A DNA stretch of 64,000 nucleotides, taken from positions 1 through 64,000 of the forward strand of contig CAUYUJ010005008.1 in assembly GCA_963575745.1 (NCBI GenBank). The letters run 5' to 3'. Positions 20,095-28,195 of this stretch are shown piece after piece. The first letter of the stretch is position 1; the number at the start of each line of letters is the position of its first letter. The translations under genes and the position numbers were made by a program. Source of the DNA: Prorocentrum cordatum (taxonomy: Eukaryota > Sar > Dinophyceae > Prorocentrales > Prorocentraceae). The notes under the pieces were generated by a model. It had not been told where the DNA came from and did no database searches. It saw only the letters and a program-made list of their open reading frames with translations.

Positions 20095-23034
20095 TCATGA
20101 GACCTCGCCTGCGCGCGGGGCCACCGGGTACATGCAGACCAAATCCTTCACCGCCTTTGCGATCTGCGGCTGCCTGACGTCTTTCAATTTTTTCAGTGGA
20201 ACGCCCAGGCGGCTGGCCTTCACGGTCGTCATGTCCACTTGCTTGGCGTAGCCCGCCAGGATGCCGATTGCCTTCAGGATGGAACCCACGCGCCTGGAAT
20301 CCACATCTTCGTCGATCTTGCCCTCCTGCACCTCCGCGGCCAAGTACTCGGCCACGTTCGCATGCACGTGGAAGAACGTCGGGTCCGCCTCTGGCTTCGT
20401 CGGAAAAGCAACTGGGAAGAACTGCACGCCTGGTAGGACGTACGCATCCGCCGCGAACACTGACCGGGCCCGCGGCCTGGCGGAGCTGGCCTTGCATGGC
20501 TCCCAACACGTGGACCCGCCGTTGGAGCGCGCCGTGGATACCGTCGCCAGCTCCACGTGGAATCTCGTGGAAGTGTCGCTGAGCTTCTTCAGCTCCCTGA
20601 GCTTGGCAGCCTCGTTGTCGGGCTCCTCCATCAGCAGGAAGCTCTTGTACTCCTTCTTGAAGGGCGCCACGATTCTGGCGAAGGTGCCGCCGTCTTCCTT
20701 GGGAAGAAAAACCAAGTTGACGTAGCCCCAGCTGCCGCGCTCAGTCTCGAACTTCTTGGAGGACTGCGCCAGGCGCTCCTTGATCGTCCGCTTGTTCGCC
20801 ATGCCCTTGTGCTTGTCGGTGGTCAGCAATACGTTGCATCGGGCCGCTAACTCCGACAAGCAATGAACCATGCTGTCGGGGCGCAAGTTGCGCATGCTGT
20901 GGATCAGCGGGAAGAGGCCCGAGCCAGGCTCGTACGCGACGCAATAATCGCTCTCCTCGTCCTCGCCCCCAGAACCCGCGCCGAGCTCGCCGACGACACC
21001 ATTGCCTTGGCCCCCGCGGGAATCGGCCTGGGCGCTGGCAGAATCAACCGAAAGCGTCTTCTCGATCCGCTCCTCCGCTGGCTCGACGAGGTCGTCCGCC
21101 GCCGCCTGGAGGGTCGACGCCGCAACTCGGAGTCGCTGCTCCTGGGCCGAAAGAGCCTCGAAGCCCTCGGGGTCATCGGTAATCTTGCAATGCTCGTGGA
21201 TGTGGGTCCAATCGTCGTCCTTCTTGGTGGCCGTCATGGTTTCCACAGTTTTCCTAGGGGCCGAATGACAATGCGCCGCCGACGGCCCCAGCCGAGCCTG
21301 CGCCAGGTGCTGAGCTGGAGCGCGCGCCCCGCCCTGCCGTGGCGGGGGGGGGGCAGTGCGCCAGTCCAGGGCCTGGGCGGGCGCGGCCCGGGACAAAGGC
21401 GGGGCAGTGGCATCCGAACTCCCGAGCTCGCGCATCGAGCCGAACTCCCTGCACAACGGGGACATCTCTGCCTCGGCCCACCCGAGCCTCAGGAGCACGG
21501 GGCGGATCGCGGCCACTGCCTCGTGAAAGAGCCCCATGTACTCGTCGTCAGTCACGCCGGGGTCGGCGAGGTAATCGCCGGACTTGGTGGACAGGGCCTC
21601 CCCGTAAGACAAGTACGCGTCAGTCCGCGACATCGCCCCCATCTTGAAGCCGCTGGCGCAGCAAACCTCTTGCAACTTCTGGGTGCGGCGCGCCAATTGG
21701 CGGAGCATGAGCAACGTCAAGTTGTCCGACGGGGTCCTGCACCGGTACAGCGAGAACAAATATTCCAAGTACATGCTCCCCCAGCGGTGTGGCCTCTTCA
21801 TGAGTTCGCTGCACATCACAAGCGAGGCTGGCAAGCCTTCGCCGACAAAATTGATGTTGGTCGTCCTGGCGTTGTGGAACGACGTCGCCAAGATGGTACC
21901 CGAGATGACGAGGCGGATGCGGTCCCTCCGAGAGAACGTGCCCACCTGGCTCAACATTCCGACCTCGATCCACATGATGGCGTGCGTGTAGAGCGACGTG
22001 CCGAGGATCTCCGCGACGGGCACTCCGCTGCCGAGGAGCGCCGAGAACTGGGGCAAGGCCCTGTACAGCATCTGCACCCTGAAGTCCGAGAAGACGTCGA
22101 CGACACGCACGCAATCCATCCGGACGCCAACCAGGAGAAAGGTCCGAATCGAAGAGACCAACCATCCGCCTGAAGGCGACGCGGTGCGGCCAGATGACAT
22201 CGACCCGCGGCCGCACTTTGACTGGTGCTTCACATCTAAGCCCACCAGGAAGCCACCCGCCTCCGCAGCGGCGAGGCGACGCAACAAGTGCTGGCGCCAC
22301 CACTCCTTCTCTTTCGCGATGCCGTCGTTGCAGCCGCCGAGGAGGGTCACGCCATGGCGCTGCGCGGCCTCCTTGGCGTGCTGCAGGTTCACCGCGTTGA
22401 ATGCCATCTCGTCCGCTCCAGTCGCCTTGCCAGGACGCATGCTCAATACCCTGATGCCCCCAGTGCCGAGGGGCAAGACTGCGGTGAACTTCACGAGGCG
22501 GGCCAAGTCGTCCTGCTTGAACTGCATCGTCTTGTACTCCTCCGCGCTGAGCAGAAACTTGCCATTCTTCGCGTAGCCGACGTAGCTCTTGAGAGCCAAG
22601 TCCCAGACGACCGCCCTCAACACGACGATCTCGTCGCACACGAGGATCGCGGCCTCGGACCCTTCCTGCCGCATGCTGCCGAACACCATGTCTGCGATGC
22701 TGTCCAAGCTCGGCTTGCTGTGGTCCAAGTAGTTGGTCACCGCCTTGCCGGAGCTCCTCTCCGACTTTTGCAGGAGGGCCTTGAGTGTGCTCTGCGACGG
22801 GGCGGCGCCTTCCAACAAGTTCGCCCGCGTGAACGCCTGCTTGCTCGACGACATGAGGTATTCGGCCATCTCGTAGTTCTGCCACCCGCCCTCGAACCTG
22901 TTCCCGTGCTTCGCGCGGTCGGCGTCGTGCTGCAAGACCTGCGTGCGGAAGAGATAGCTGACGTAACCCTTAAACGCGCCCTTGATCGCCTTCTCCCTGA
23001 AAGTGCCGGTGTTCGTGATCAGCAAGTGCTTCGC
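20095..23034 (-). CDS. Transposase-like large protein, C-terminal exon, unit 1
   Basis: Encodes 979 residues from AKHLLITN to the stop. The frame is open to 23103 (ATG, MFDSAGAAEGG...), but those first 23 residues are intron sequence in my model. In the numbering of the 1002-codon frame: D157-E158 in ILVCDEIVVL; SYVGYAKNGKF (173-183); N259-D260 in LLGGCNDGIAKEK; D290-x2-H293-x2-K296 in VGLDVKHQSKCG; then a hydrophobic region (SFHNARTTNINFVGEG, 408-423). The D-E pair, YVGY and DxxHxxK resemble features of P-element/THAP9-like RNase H-fold transposases. That is inference; I cannot align it. Residues 560-620 are Pro/Ala-rich low complexity and may hide an in-frame intron. The C-terminal 350 residues are Lys- and Glu-rich with no motif I know. 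Between units 1 and 2 I noticed one substitution here (Leu to Phe in VLPLGTGG). Confidence 0.75.
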   Translation of the reverse strand, partial: AKHLLITNTGTFREKAIKGAFKGYVSYLFRTQVLQHDADRAKHGNRFEGGWQNYEMAEYLMSSSKQAFTRANLLEGAAPSQSTLKALLQKSERSSGKAVTNYLDHSKPSLDSIADMVFGSMRQEGSEAAILVCDEIVVLRAVVWDLALKSYVGYAKNGKFLLSAEEYKTMQFKQDDLARLVKFTAVLPLGTGGIRVLSMRPGKATGADEMAFNAVNLQHAKEAAQRHGVTLLGGCNDGIAKEKEWWRQHLLRRLAAAEAGGFLVGLDVKHQSKCGRGSMSSGRTASPSGGWLVSSIRTFLLVGVRMDCVRVVDVFSDFRVQMLYRALPQFSALLGSGVPVAEILGTSLYTHAIMWIEVGMLSQVGTFSRRDRIRLVISGTILATSFHNARTTNINFVGEGLPASLVMCSELMKRPHRWGSMYLEYLFSLYRCRTPSDNLTLLMLRQLARRTQKLQEVCCASGFKMGAMSRTDAYLSYGEALSTKSGDYLADPGVTDDEYMGLFHEAVAAIRPVLLRLGWAEAEMSPLCREFGSMRELGSSDATAPPLSRAAPAQALDWRTAPPPPRQGGARAPAQHLAQARLGPSAAHCHSAPRKTVETMTATKKDDDWTHIHEHCKITDDPEGFEALSAQEQRLRVAASTLQAAADDLVEPAEERIEKTLSVDSASAQADSRGGQGNGVVGELGAGSGGEDEESDYCVAYEPGSGLFPLIHSMRNLRPDSMVHCLSELAARCNVLLTTDKHKGMANKRTIKERLAQSSKKFETERGSWGYVNLVFLPKEDGGTFARIVAPFKKEYKSFLLMEEPDNEAAKLRELKKLSDTSTRFHVELATVSTARSNGGSTCWEPCKASSARPRARSVFAADAYVLPGVQFFPVAFPTKPEADPTFFHVHANVAEYLAAEVQEGKIDEDVDSRRVGSILKAIGILAGYAKQVDMTTVKASRLGVPLKKLKDVRQPQIAKAVKDLVCMYPVAPRAGEVS

Positions 23035-23162
23035 CTGGCGGGCAAAACATCTACGACCGCGCCCGCCGCGCCCGCCTTCCGCCGCCCCCGCGGAATCGAA
23101 CATGGGGGGCGGTCGGGCATGGGAGCGCGGGTCAAAGTCCTAGACGTTTTGGCCCTGGGCGC
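23035..23162 (-). mobile_element. 128-bp introner-like intron with TIRs and 9-bp TSD, unit 1
   Basis: A perfect 9-bp direct repeat CGCCTGGCG (plus strand) lies at 23032-23040 and 23160-23168. Between them is a 119-bp segment with imperfect inverted ends: plus-strand GGCAAAACATCTACGAC at 23041 pairs with minus-strand GGCCAAAACGTCTAGGAC near the other end. On the gene strand the intron reads CAG|GCGCCC ... CCGCCAG|GCG, a GC-AG intron. Removing it joins the two frames in phase 0 and restores one copy of the repeat (codons CGC CAG GCG AAG, Arg-Gln-Ala-Lys). GC 5' splice sites are common in dinoflagellates, and introners with TIRs and TSDs are described there. No transcript evidence is available to me. 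Confidence 0.75.
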
Positions 23163-25016
23163 CTGGCGCAACATTGCCAAGTCCGACTGGCTCACGTCGG
23201 CTCCGATGGCACCGCCATCCTCGGACTGGAACTTCAGGAACGCCTCGCGCGCCGCGGCGACGGGCTTCAAGCGGTCAAGCGCGGACCCGACCAAGCCGGG
23301 GCAGTTCTTCTCCGACATGAACTTGAGCTTAGACAGGACGGCGGCGTGCGCAGATCTCACGAGGGTGACGTACTCGAGCACCACGCGGGCCCGGAGGATG
23401 TTCTTCATCTTGTTGTTCATCTTCTGGATCACGTCGGCCTCCAGCGTCTGGCACGCCATGCACGTGTACTTGTACGGCTCCCAGAGCTGGCTGGCGCACG
23501 TCGCGTCGCCGTCGCGCGGCTTGTCACGCCGCTCTCGCGACACGGGCTTGCAATCGGCCAAGCGAGACAGACGGGGGACGTCGGTGGGGGCCGTCGGCAA
23601 CTCCACGTTGCGCATGATACACGCGGTGCTTGCCTGCTTGTCGAACTTGACGTAGGTGTCGAACGCCAAGAAAGCGAGCTCCAGCTTGGGGTGCCTCGCA
23701 GTCGGCCTCTGCGTCACCGCCGCTGCAAACTCCAACTCCAAGTCTGTGAGGCAAGTGAGCTTCGCCACCACCCCGTGGGCGCAGACGCCGGAGCAAGGGT
23801 ACGCGGCGATAGGCTGCGGGACCACATCGCCAGGGGGCGCGTCGCCGATCTCCCCCCTTGCAACGGGCGGCTTCTGCGTCCGAATCCACCCTGGAAAAGC
23901 GGCCAGTTGGCTGCTGCCGGTGCTGGCGGGGAACTTGCACGCCTTGAGGTGGTTGAGGCGCTCCTTCGGGTCCCGCGCCTTGCACGCGTGCCACAGGAGG
24001 CAACGTTTGCACTGAATGTGCCACTTGATCGGCGCCCCGCTCGCGTCGTAATCGATCTTCTTGCTTGCCACCTCCTGGTCAAACTCGTCCCAGGCTTTGT
24101 CCAATTTCTCCCAGCGCGCAGCGACCTTGCCCTTCTTTAGTGGTGGCTCGTCTCGATCTGGCGCTGCGGCTGGGCCCTCTGCAACTTCCTGGGCGATGGC
24201 CGCGGGGGCCGGGTCTGCGCCTGGCTCCTCCTCGTCGGCGCCATCTTCGGTGGCCGGCCCCCCGGGCGTTGCGTCGGGGCCGAGACTGGGCGACAGTCCG
24301 GAGGGAGCGCTGGCCGGCGCATCGCCGAAGACTGCGTCGAACGTGGCGTCGTCGAGGCTGGGGCAAATGCTACCAGATGCCGATGCGGAGTTCGGGCACG
24401 CCGTCGACGGTTGCGACCCGTCCTGGAGGTCCCGCAAGAACATCAGCTCCCGCTTGGCCTCCTCTTCGCCCTTGGTTGCAAGGGCGGCCTGCGCTCGTGC
24501 CTCCGCCGCTTCATCCTGCTGCGACGCCAGAAGCTTCTGCATTTCTTCGAGCCGCCGTTCAAGCAGGTTTTTGTTGTCCACGATGGCGTGGAAGGAGTCC
24601 TGCAACTCTGCCAGATCTCGTTCCCTCGTGGCGATCAGGACCTTCAACTGCTCCTCGCTTTCGAGCGCTCGCCGATTTGCTTCCTTCTGCTCCGTCAAAT
24701 TAGCGGACTCCCTGGCCACCTCGTCGTACAATCGGGTCACTTTCTTTTCGGTTGCCTTCAGCTGCGTCTGTTCCACCTGCTTGGCCTTCCTCTCCTGCTC
24801 CAGAATGCGCTTCGCAGTCTCCAACTCCCGGGTCTTGGCTGCAATGGTCTCCTGCTGGGTCGTTTCGGCGGCCTTCATCCTCCGAAACACGTCGCGGGAG
24901 GACCTCATTTTCTCCTTCAGGTCGTTCAGCTCTGTCGCCTGCTTCTGCATCTGTACTTTTTGCATCGCAATCTCCTCGTTCTTTGCCTTCACTGCGGCCT
25001 TCTGCAGAGATGCTTC
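23163..25016 (-). CDS. Transposase-like large protein, coiled-coil and BED-like exon, unit 1
   Basis: Open frame up to the intron at 23162 (continuing past it to a stop at 23019 if unspliced). Numbered from the GTG codon at 24992: residues 1-190 are a long charged coiled coil (MKAKNEEIAMQKVQMQKQAT onward); 195-285 are Ser/Pro/Ala/acid-rich and probably disordered; 324-352 hold W324, C328-x2-C331, H348-x3-C352, the ligand spacing of a BED-type zinc finger; 395-610 are less certain but contain CKPVSRERRDK and a second Cys pair (YTCMACQTLEADV). BED fingers usually bind DNA in transposases. The frame is open upstream of 24992 without ATG back to about 25135, so the start lies in the preceding ORF (25015-25449). 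Between units I noticed one substitution (Cys to Tyr before ASQLWEP). Confidence 0.7.
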
Positions 25017-25449
25017 AGGTCTGCGCTTGGACGAGTTCGTGTATGACTGGGTGCAAGGTCTTCTTCGGGGCCTCGTGCTGTCCGCAAAACCGTTGCTGAG
25101 GAACTCCCTGCTTTGGCGCGGCGGGCAGCGTGCTCACCAGCCGGGCCCTCTTGGCAGTGGGCATCCACGTACCTGAATAGTAATCCATGGTGTGCTTGGT
25201 CTTTGAGTTCCTGCACATGCACGTGAAGACCTCTTTGCTTTTCGAGAACACAACGGCAGTGATGCCATCATGTCCGCATACCAAGCACTCAGCAGGCGCT
25301 CCTGGTAGCGAGAGCGTGGCGTCGCGGTGCTGGCCATCACTTGCCGCGAGTGACGCGAGGCTGGCCTCGTCCCCTGGCTCCCGCAGGGGTTCTAGCAAGG
25401 AGCAAGAGCCATCCGACGACGGCGACCGCGGCGCACTGGCGGCTGCCAT
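25015..25449 (-). CDS. N-terminal ORF of the large gene (144 aa), unit 1
   Basis: ATG-started frame MAAASAPRSPSSDGSC... with possible zinc ligands C55-x2-C58, C77-x-C79, H86 and C122. It ends in UGA at 25017-25015, and the next exon is open in the +1 frame exactly there: ACC UGA A read with one skipped base gives Thr-Glu-Ala-Ser-Leu-Gln and runs into the coiled coil, so the joined protein would be about 1,740 residues after splicing. Alternatives: a fixed frameshift mutation, or an unrecognised intron (a good 5' splice consensus CAG|GTACGTGG sits at 25172). The start is supported by the spliced-leader fossil 55 bp upstream. The unit-2 copy has one extra codon (SCRSLL for SCSLL), so the frame is kept. 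Confidence 0.6.
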   Translation of the reverse strand: MAAASAPRSPSSDGSCSLLEPLREPGDEASLASLAASDGQHRDATLSLPGAPAECLVCGHDGITAVVFSKSKEVFTCMCRNSKTKHTMDYYSGTWMPTAKRARLVSTLPAAPKQGVPQQRFCGQHEAPKKTLHPVIHELVQAQT

Positions 25450-25503
25450 CTGACGACGGCAACCGCGGCGCGCCAGCGCTGGGACGCGGCTGCGGCGCCT
25501 CCT

Positions 25504-25525
25504 CTGGAGCCAAAATGGCTATGGA
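25504..25525 (-). other. Fossil spliced leader ahead of the large gene, unit 1
   Basis: Minus strand reads T-CCATAGCCATTTTGGCTC-CAG, 20 of 22 positions identical to the dinoflagellate spliced leader (one change in CCGTAG, one in CTCAAG). It has the same orientation as the gene and lies 55 bp before its ATG at 25449. Active leaders are added to RNA in trans and are not present at the gene, so this is a genomic relict as left by mRNA-mediated gene insertion. Confidence 0.75.
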
Positions 25526-25860
25526 GGGGCTAGGATTGCTGTAGAGGTTGGGCCTTGGCTTCCAGCAGGGCCCCCGAGAGATTCCCCAGGAGGGGCCCAA
25601 GACCCTGCAAAAAAAACACAACAATACGCCAAAGCCTCCGCGACAGCCAAAAGAGAACCCCCCAAAAAACCCGAGATATCACCAACACCAGCATCACCAG
25701 CAGCAGCACCAACACCGACAGCAGCACCACCGCCAGCAGCAGCAGCAGCAGCAAAAGCAGCACCAGCACCATCACTAACCAGCAGCAGCAGCACTAGCAG
25801 CAGCACCGACAGCAACACTTGCAGCATCAACAGCAGCACCAGCAGCAACAACACCCCTGG
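25526..25860 (+). repeat. Short spacer then (CAG/CAC)n tract, unit 1
   Basis: 25526-25679 is spacer upstream of the large gene with no promoter I can recognise. 25680-25860 is imperfect CAG/CAC triplets. Confidence 0.8.
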
Positions 25861-26144
25861 TTCCCAGGGATCTCTCAATTCACCCTTGTTGCCCGCGCTG
25901 TTTCATTCTGTGTCTCTTCCGTTCCTTCTCCCGTCGGATCTCGTGGGCACTGTTTCTGGATGGGTTTGTGGAGATACTTTTTTTTGTTTTACAGCCGCAG
26001 GCGAAAGCGCCGACGGCGGGCGGTCACGGTCGGGCTGCGGCCGCGACTAAATTCCTGGGCGCGCGCGGGTTTGTGGAGATACGCGAAGCGTCAATATTTG
26101 TTAAGGAGCGTCAATATCGTGGACGGGAGTGCCGCCAAGTGTCT
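25861..26144 (+). other. Spacer with two right-end-like motifs, unit 1
   Basis: TTTCTGGATGGGTTTGTGGA then GATAC at 25952-25980, and GGGTTTGTGGAGATACGCGA then AGCGTC at 26069-26092, resemble the right end of the 974-bp insertion. No gene seen. Confidence 0.5.
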
Positions 26145-26412
26145 ACACCAAAACACCGCAAACGGCAAAACGCCGCAAACAGCAAATTTGAGCATCAACA
26201 GGTTGCATACAGCATGAGCACCGAAAAACAAAAAACAACACATTTGAGCACTGAAACGCCGCAAACCAACACATTTCAGCACTGAAACGCCGCAAACGGC
26301 ACATTTGACACGGAAACGCCACGACGCCGCAAACGGCAATTTCAACATTGAAACGCCGCAAACAGCACATTTGAGCACGAGCGGCACATTTTAGCACCGA
26401 AACGCCGCACAC
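26145..26412 (+). repeat. ~27-bp A-rich repeat, separate block, unit 1
   Basis: A second, smaller block of the family at 12100-14990 (ACTGAAACGCCGCAAACGGC, ACATTTGAGCA), forward orientation, less diverged. Confidence 0.85.
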
Positions 26413-26840
26413 GGCACACCGACACCCCACCACTTACCCTCATTTACCACCACCTACCGCCGCTTACCAACACCTACCACCTACCACCACCTACCGCCAC
26501 CCACCACCTCCCACCACCATCCACCACAACCCACCACCACCCACTACCACCCACTACCACCTACCACCACCTTCCACCACGTACTACCACCACCTACCAC
26601 CACGTACTACCACCACCTACCACCACCTACCTTCGCTTACCACCACATACTACCACCACGTAACACCACTTACCACCACCACCACCACATACCACCACCA
26701 CGCACCACCACCACATACCACCACCACACACCACCACCACATACCACCACCACGTACCACCACCACATACCACCATCACATACCAATCACAACCACATAC
26801 CACCACCACATACCACCACGACATATCACCACCACGTACC
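26413..26840 (+). repeat. (ACC)n / TACCACCACCAC tract, unit 1
   Basis: Imperfect ACC triplets with regular TAC or CAT interruptions, strongly strand-asymmetric in C and A. Val/Trp/Tyr-rich minus frames are repeat translations. Confidence 0.9.
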
Positions 26841-27102
26841 AGCGAGGGAGAGGACACACAGGGAGACCTGCTTCAGCTGCTCCTCCACTCCTCCTCCTCC
26901 ACCTCCCCCGCTTCTTCTGCTGCCGCTGCTCCTCCTCGTCCTCCTTCTCCGCCTCCCCCGCGGACCGTGGTGCATGTAAGGGCGTGGGTGGTGCAGGGGT
27001 GGCAACGGTGATGGTGACGGTGAAAAGTGGCGGCGGTGCTGGCACAAGTGTTTGTCGGCGGCGCGGTCGCGAAAGCCGCATTTCTTCGGATGCCGATTCC
27101 GA

Positions 27103-27139
<37 letters not shown>

Positions 27140-27246
27140 TATATACAATACCGGTTCCGGTTCCGGCAGCCAAACCGCGCATGTCCAAGATGGCCAAGAT
27201 TCTCCAAGATGGCCAACAACTCCTTCTCCCCGCATGTCGGAAACCA
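26841..27246 (+). other. Spacer with TCC patch and (AT)n, unit 1
   Basis: A TCC-rich patch (26878-26960), a GC-rich spacer, then (TA)n at 27104-27146 with one central G. CCAAGATGGCCAAGAT occurs at 27184. No gene seen. Confidence 0.75.
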
Positions 27247-27247
27247 C

Positions 27248-27303
27248 ACGAGGAATGGGAATACACTCATGACGAAATGAAAACACACTGAAGTCCAAAC
27301 AGT
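27248..27303 (-). repeat. ITS-like duplicate on the 5.8S 3' side, unit 1
   Basis: Plus strand GAATGGGAATACACTCATGA then CGAAATGAAAACACAC and CCAAACAG is a diverged copy of 27389-27443, so the same ITS piece flanks the 5.8S fragment on both sides, 141 bp apart. Confidence 0.8.
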
Positions 27304-27304
27304 G

Positions 27305-27380
27305 AATTCCACAATGCTTATCACACTTCGCTGCGCCCTTCATCGTTGATCGAGCCGAAACACCCGTCGCTGAAAGTTGT
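27305..27380 (-). pseudogene. 5.8S rRNA 5' fragment (relict), unit 1
   Basis: Minus strand reads AACTTTCAGCGACGG, CGGCTCGATCAACGATGAAG, GGCGCAGCGAAGTGTGATAA and GCATTGTGGAATT, clearly the first half of a eukaryotic (dinoflagellate-type) 5.8S rRNA. It carries substitutions at normally conserved sites (GGGTGTTTC for GGATGTCTC, GATCAAC for GAACAAC) and stops after about 76 nt, so it is not functional. It is followed by a second ITS-like copy instead of the 3' half. Confidence 0.85.
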
Positions 27381-27444
27381 AAGTCAATATGAGAATGGGA
27401 ATGCCTTCGTGATGACATGAAAACATACAGAATTCCAAACAGAC
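27381..27444 (-). pseudogene. ITS1 remnant between 18S and 5.8S relicts, unit 1
   Basis: About 64 bp separate the 18S and 5.8S relicts in the normal rDNA order (18S, ITS1, 5.8S on minus). I infer this is a shortened ITS1, since ITS1 is normally longer. Confidence 0.7.
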
Positions 27445-27567
27445 AATGATCCTTCCGCAGGTTCACTTACGGAAACCTTGTTCCGACTTCTCCTTCCTCG
27501 AAGTGATGAGGTTCACTCAACTTTCCGCAATCAGGTCCAGGAGCTGGAAACCGCAGCAGTCCGAATC
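27445..27567 (-). pseudogene. 18S rRNA 3'-end fragment (relict), unit 1
   Basis: Minus strand ends GTTTCCGTAAGTGAACCTGC then GGAAGGATCATT, the universal 3' end of 18S rRNA, preceded by GAAGGAGAAGTCGGAACAAG and back to GATTCGGACTGCTGC. Changes at near-invariant positions (GTCGGAACAAGG for GTCGTAACAAGG; CCGTAAGTG for CCGTAGGTG) and the loss of everything upstream show it is a pseudogene. Its upstream edge abuts AATCCCACCAGCCC, the left-end motif of the insertion family. Confidence 0.88.
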
Positions 27568-27713
27568 CCACCAGCCCTTTAGGGCGCGAGTGGTTTAGAT
27601 CGCACATCTGTCCTTCTTCCAACGGGCTCTTGAAGCCTCAAGTTGGCTCCAAGATGGCCCAAGACGGCCCCGAGAGAGCTCTCTCTCTATTTTATATATA
27701 TATATATATATAT
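27563..27713 (+). repeat. Left-end-like motif of the insertion family, then (AT)n, unit 1
   Basis: AATCCCACCAGCCCTTTAGG then GCG and TGGTTTAGA match the left end of the 974-bp insertion (15411). CCAAGATGGCCCAAGACGGC follows at 27651, then CTCTCTCT and (AT)n at 27691-27713. No matching right end is seen nearby. Confidence 0.6.
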
Positions 27714-27920
27714 ACAGTGCAGACAACGTTGCGCTGTTCATGGAACCACTCGGGGCGCAATGGAATAATAAAGTGCTGTGTCGCCACTAGCGAATCAGTG
27801 CTGCTACTACCAATCTTAGTTCCGTCATGCGCACCTATACCGCGCCCGTTTTTTTAAAAGGGTGAGCTTGGCGAAAGACCCAGCCATATGCAGCTGTGAA
27901 AACCGCAGTTGTCAATACCG
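27714..27920 (+). other. Spacer and left junction of satellite block C, unit 1
   Basis: Short unique sequence. From 27858 it resembles the left junction of block B at 4757 (GTGA..GGCGAA..CCA.ATGCAG.TGTGA..CCGCAGTTG). No gene seen. Confidence 0.6.
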
Positions 27921-28195
27921 TATTCGGTGGAGCTCCCTATGGGGCCACGACACGTGTGAGTGGTGTACCGACATGGGTGGGGTGGCGGCATGCGGGTCCA
28001 GCCATTGGGGCTTCCTGGTGTGTGGAGGCATGCGGGCCCTGCCACGGGAGCCTTCGGTGAAGCTCCCTACGGGGCCACGGAACGTGGGAGTGGTGTGCCG
28101 AAATGGGTGGGGTGGAGGCATGCGGGCCCTGCTGGCGCCTTCGGTGTAGTTCCTTATGGGGCCACGAACCGCGTGAGGGGTGTGCCGAACGGGTA
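27921..28195 (+). repeat. ~89-bp satellite block C, unit 1
   Basis: Three monomers of the block A/B family (GGTGGAGCTCCCTATGGGGC, GGCATGCGGG), forward orientation. Confidence 0.88.

Noticed and set aside
20863-22173. Plus-strand 436-codon frame opposite the large gene, and minus-strand 421-codon frame 21620-22885
   Set aside because: They are antisense or out-of-frame shadows of the transposase-like gene, which alone has ordered, conserved-looking motifs and a fossil leader.
27305-27567. Functional rRNA genes
   Set aside because: Only fragments remain, with substitutions at invariant positions and a truncated 5.8S.
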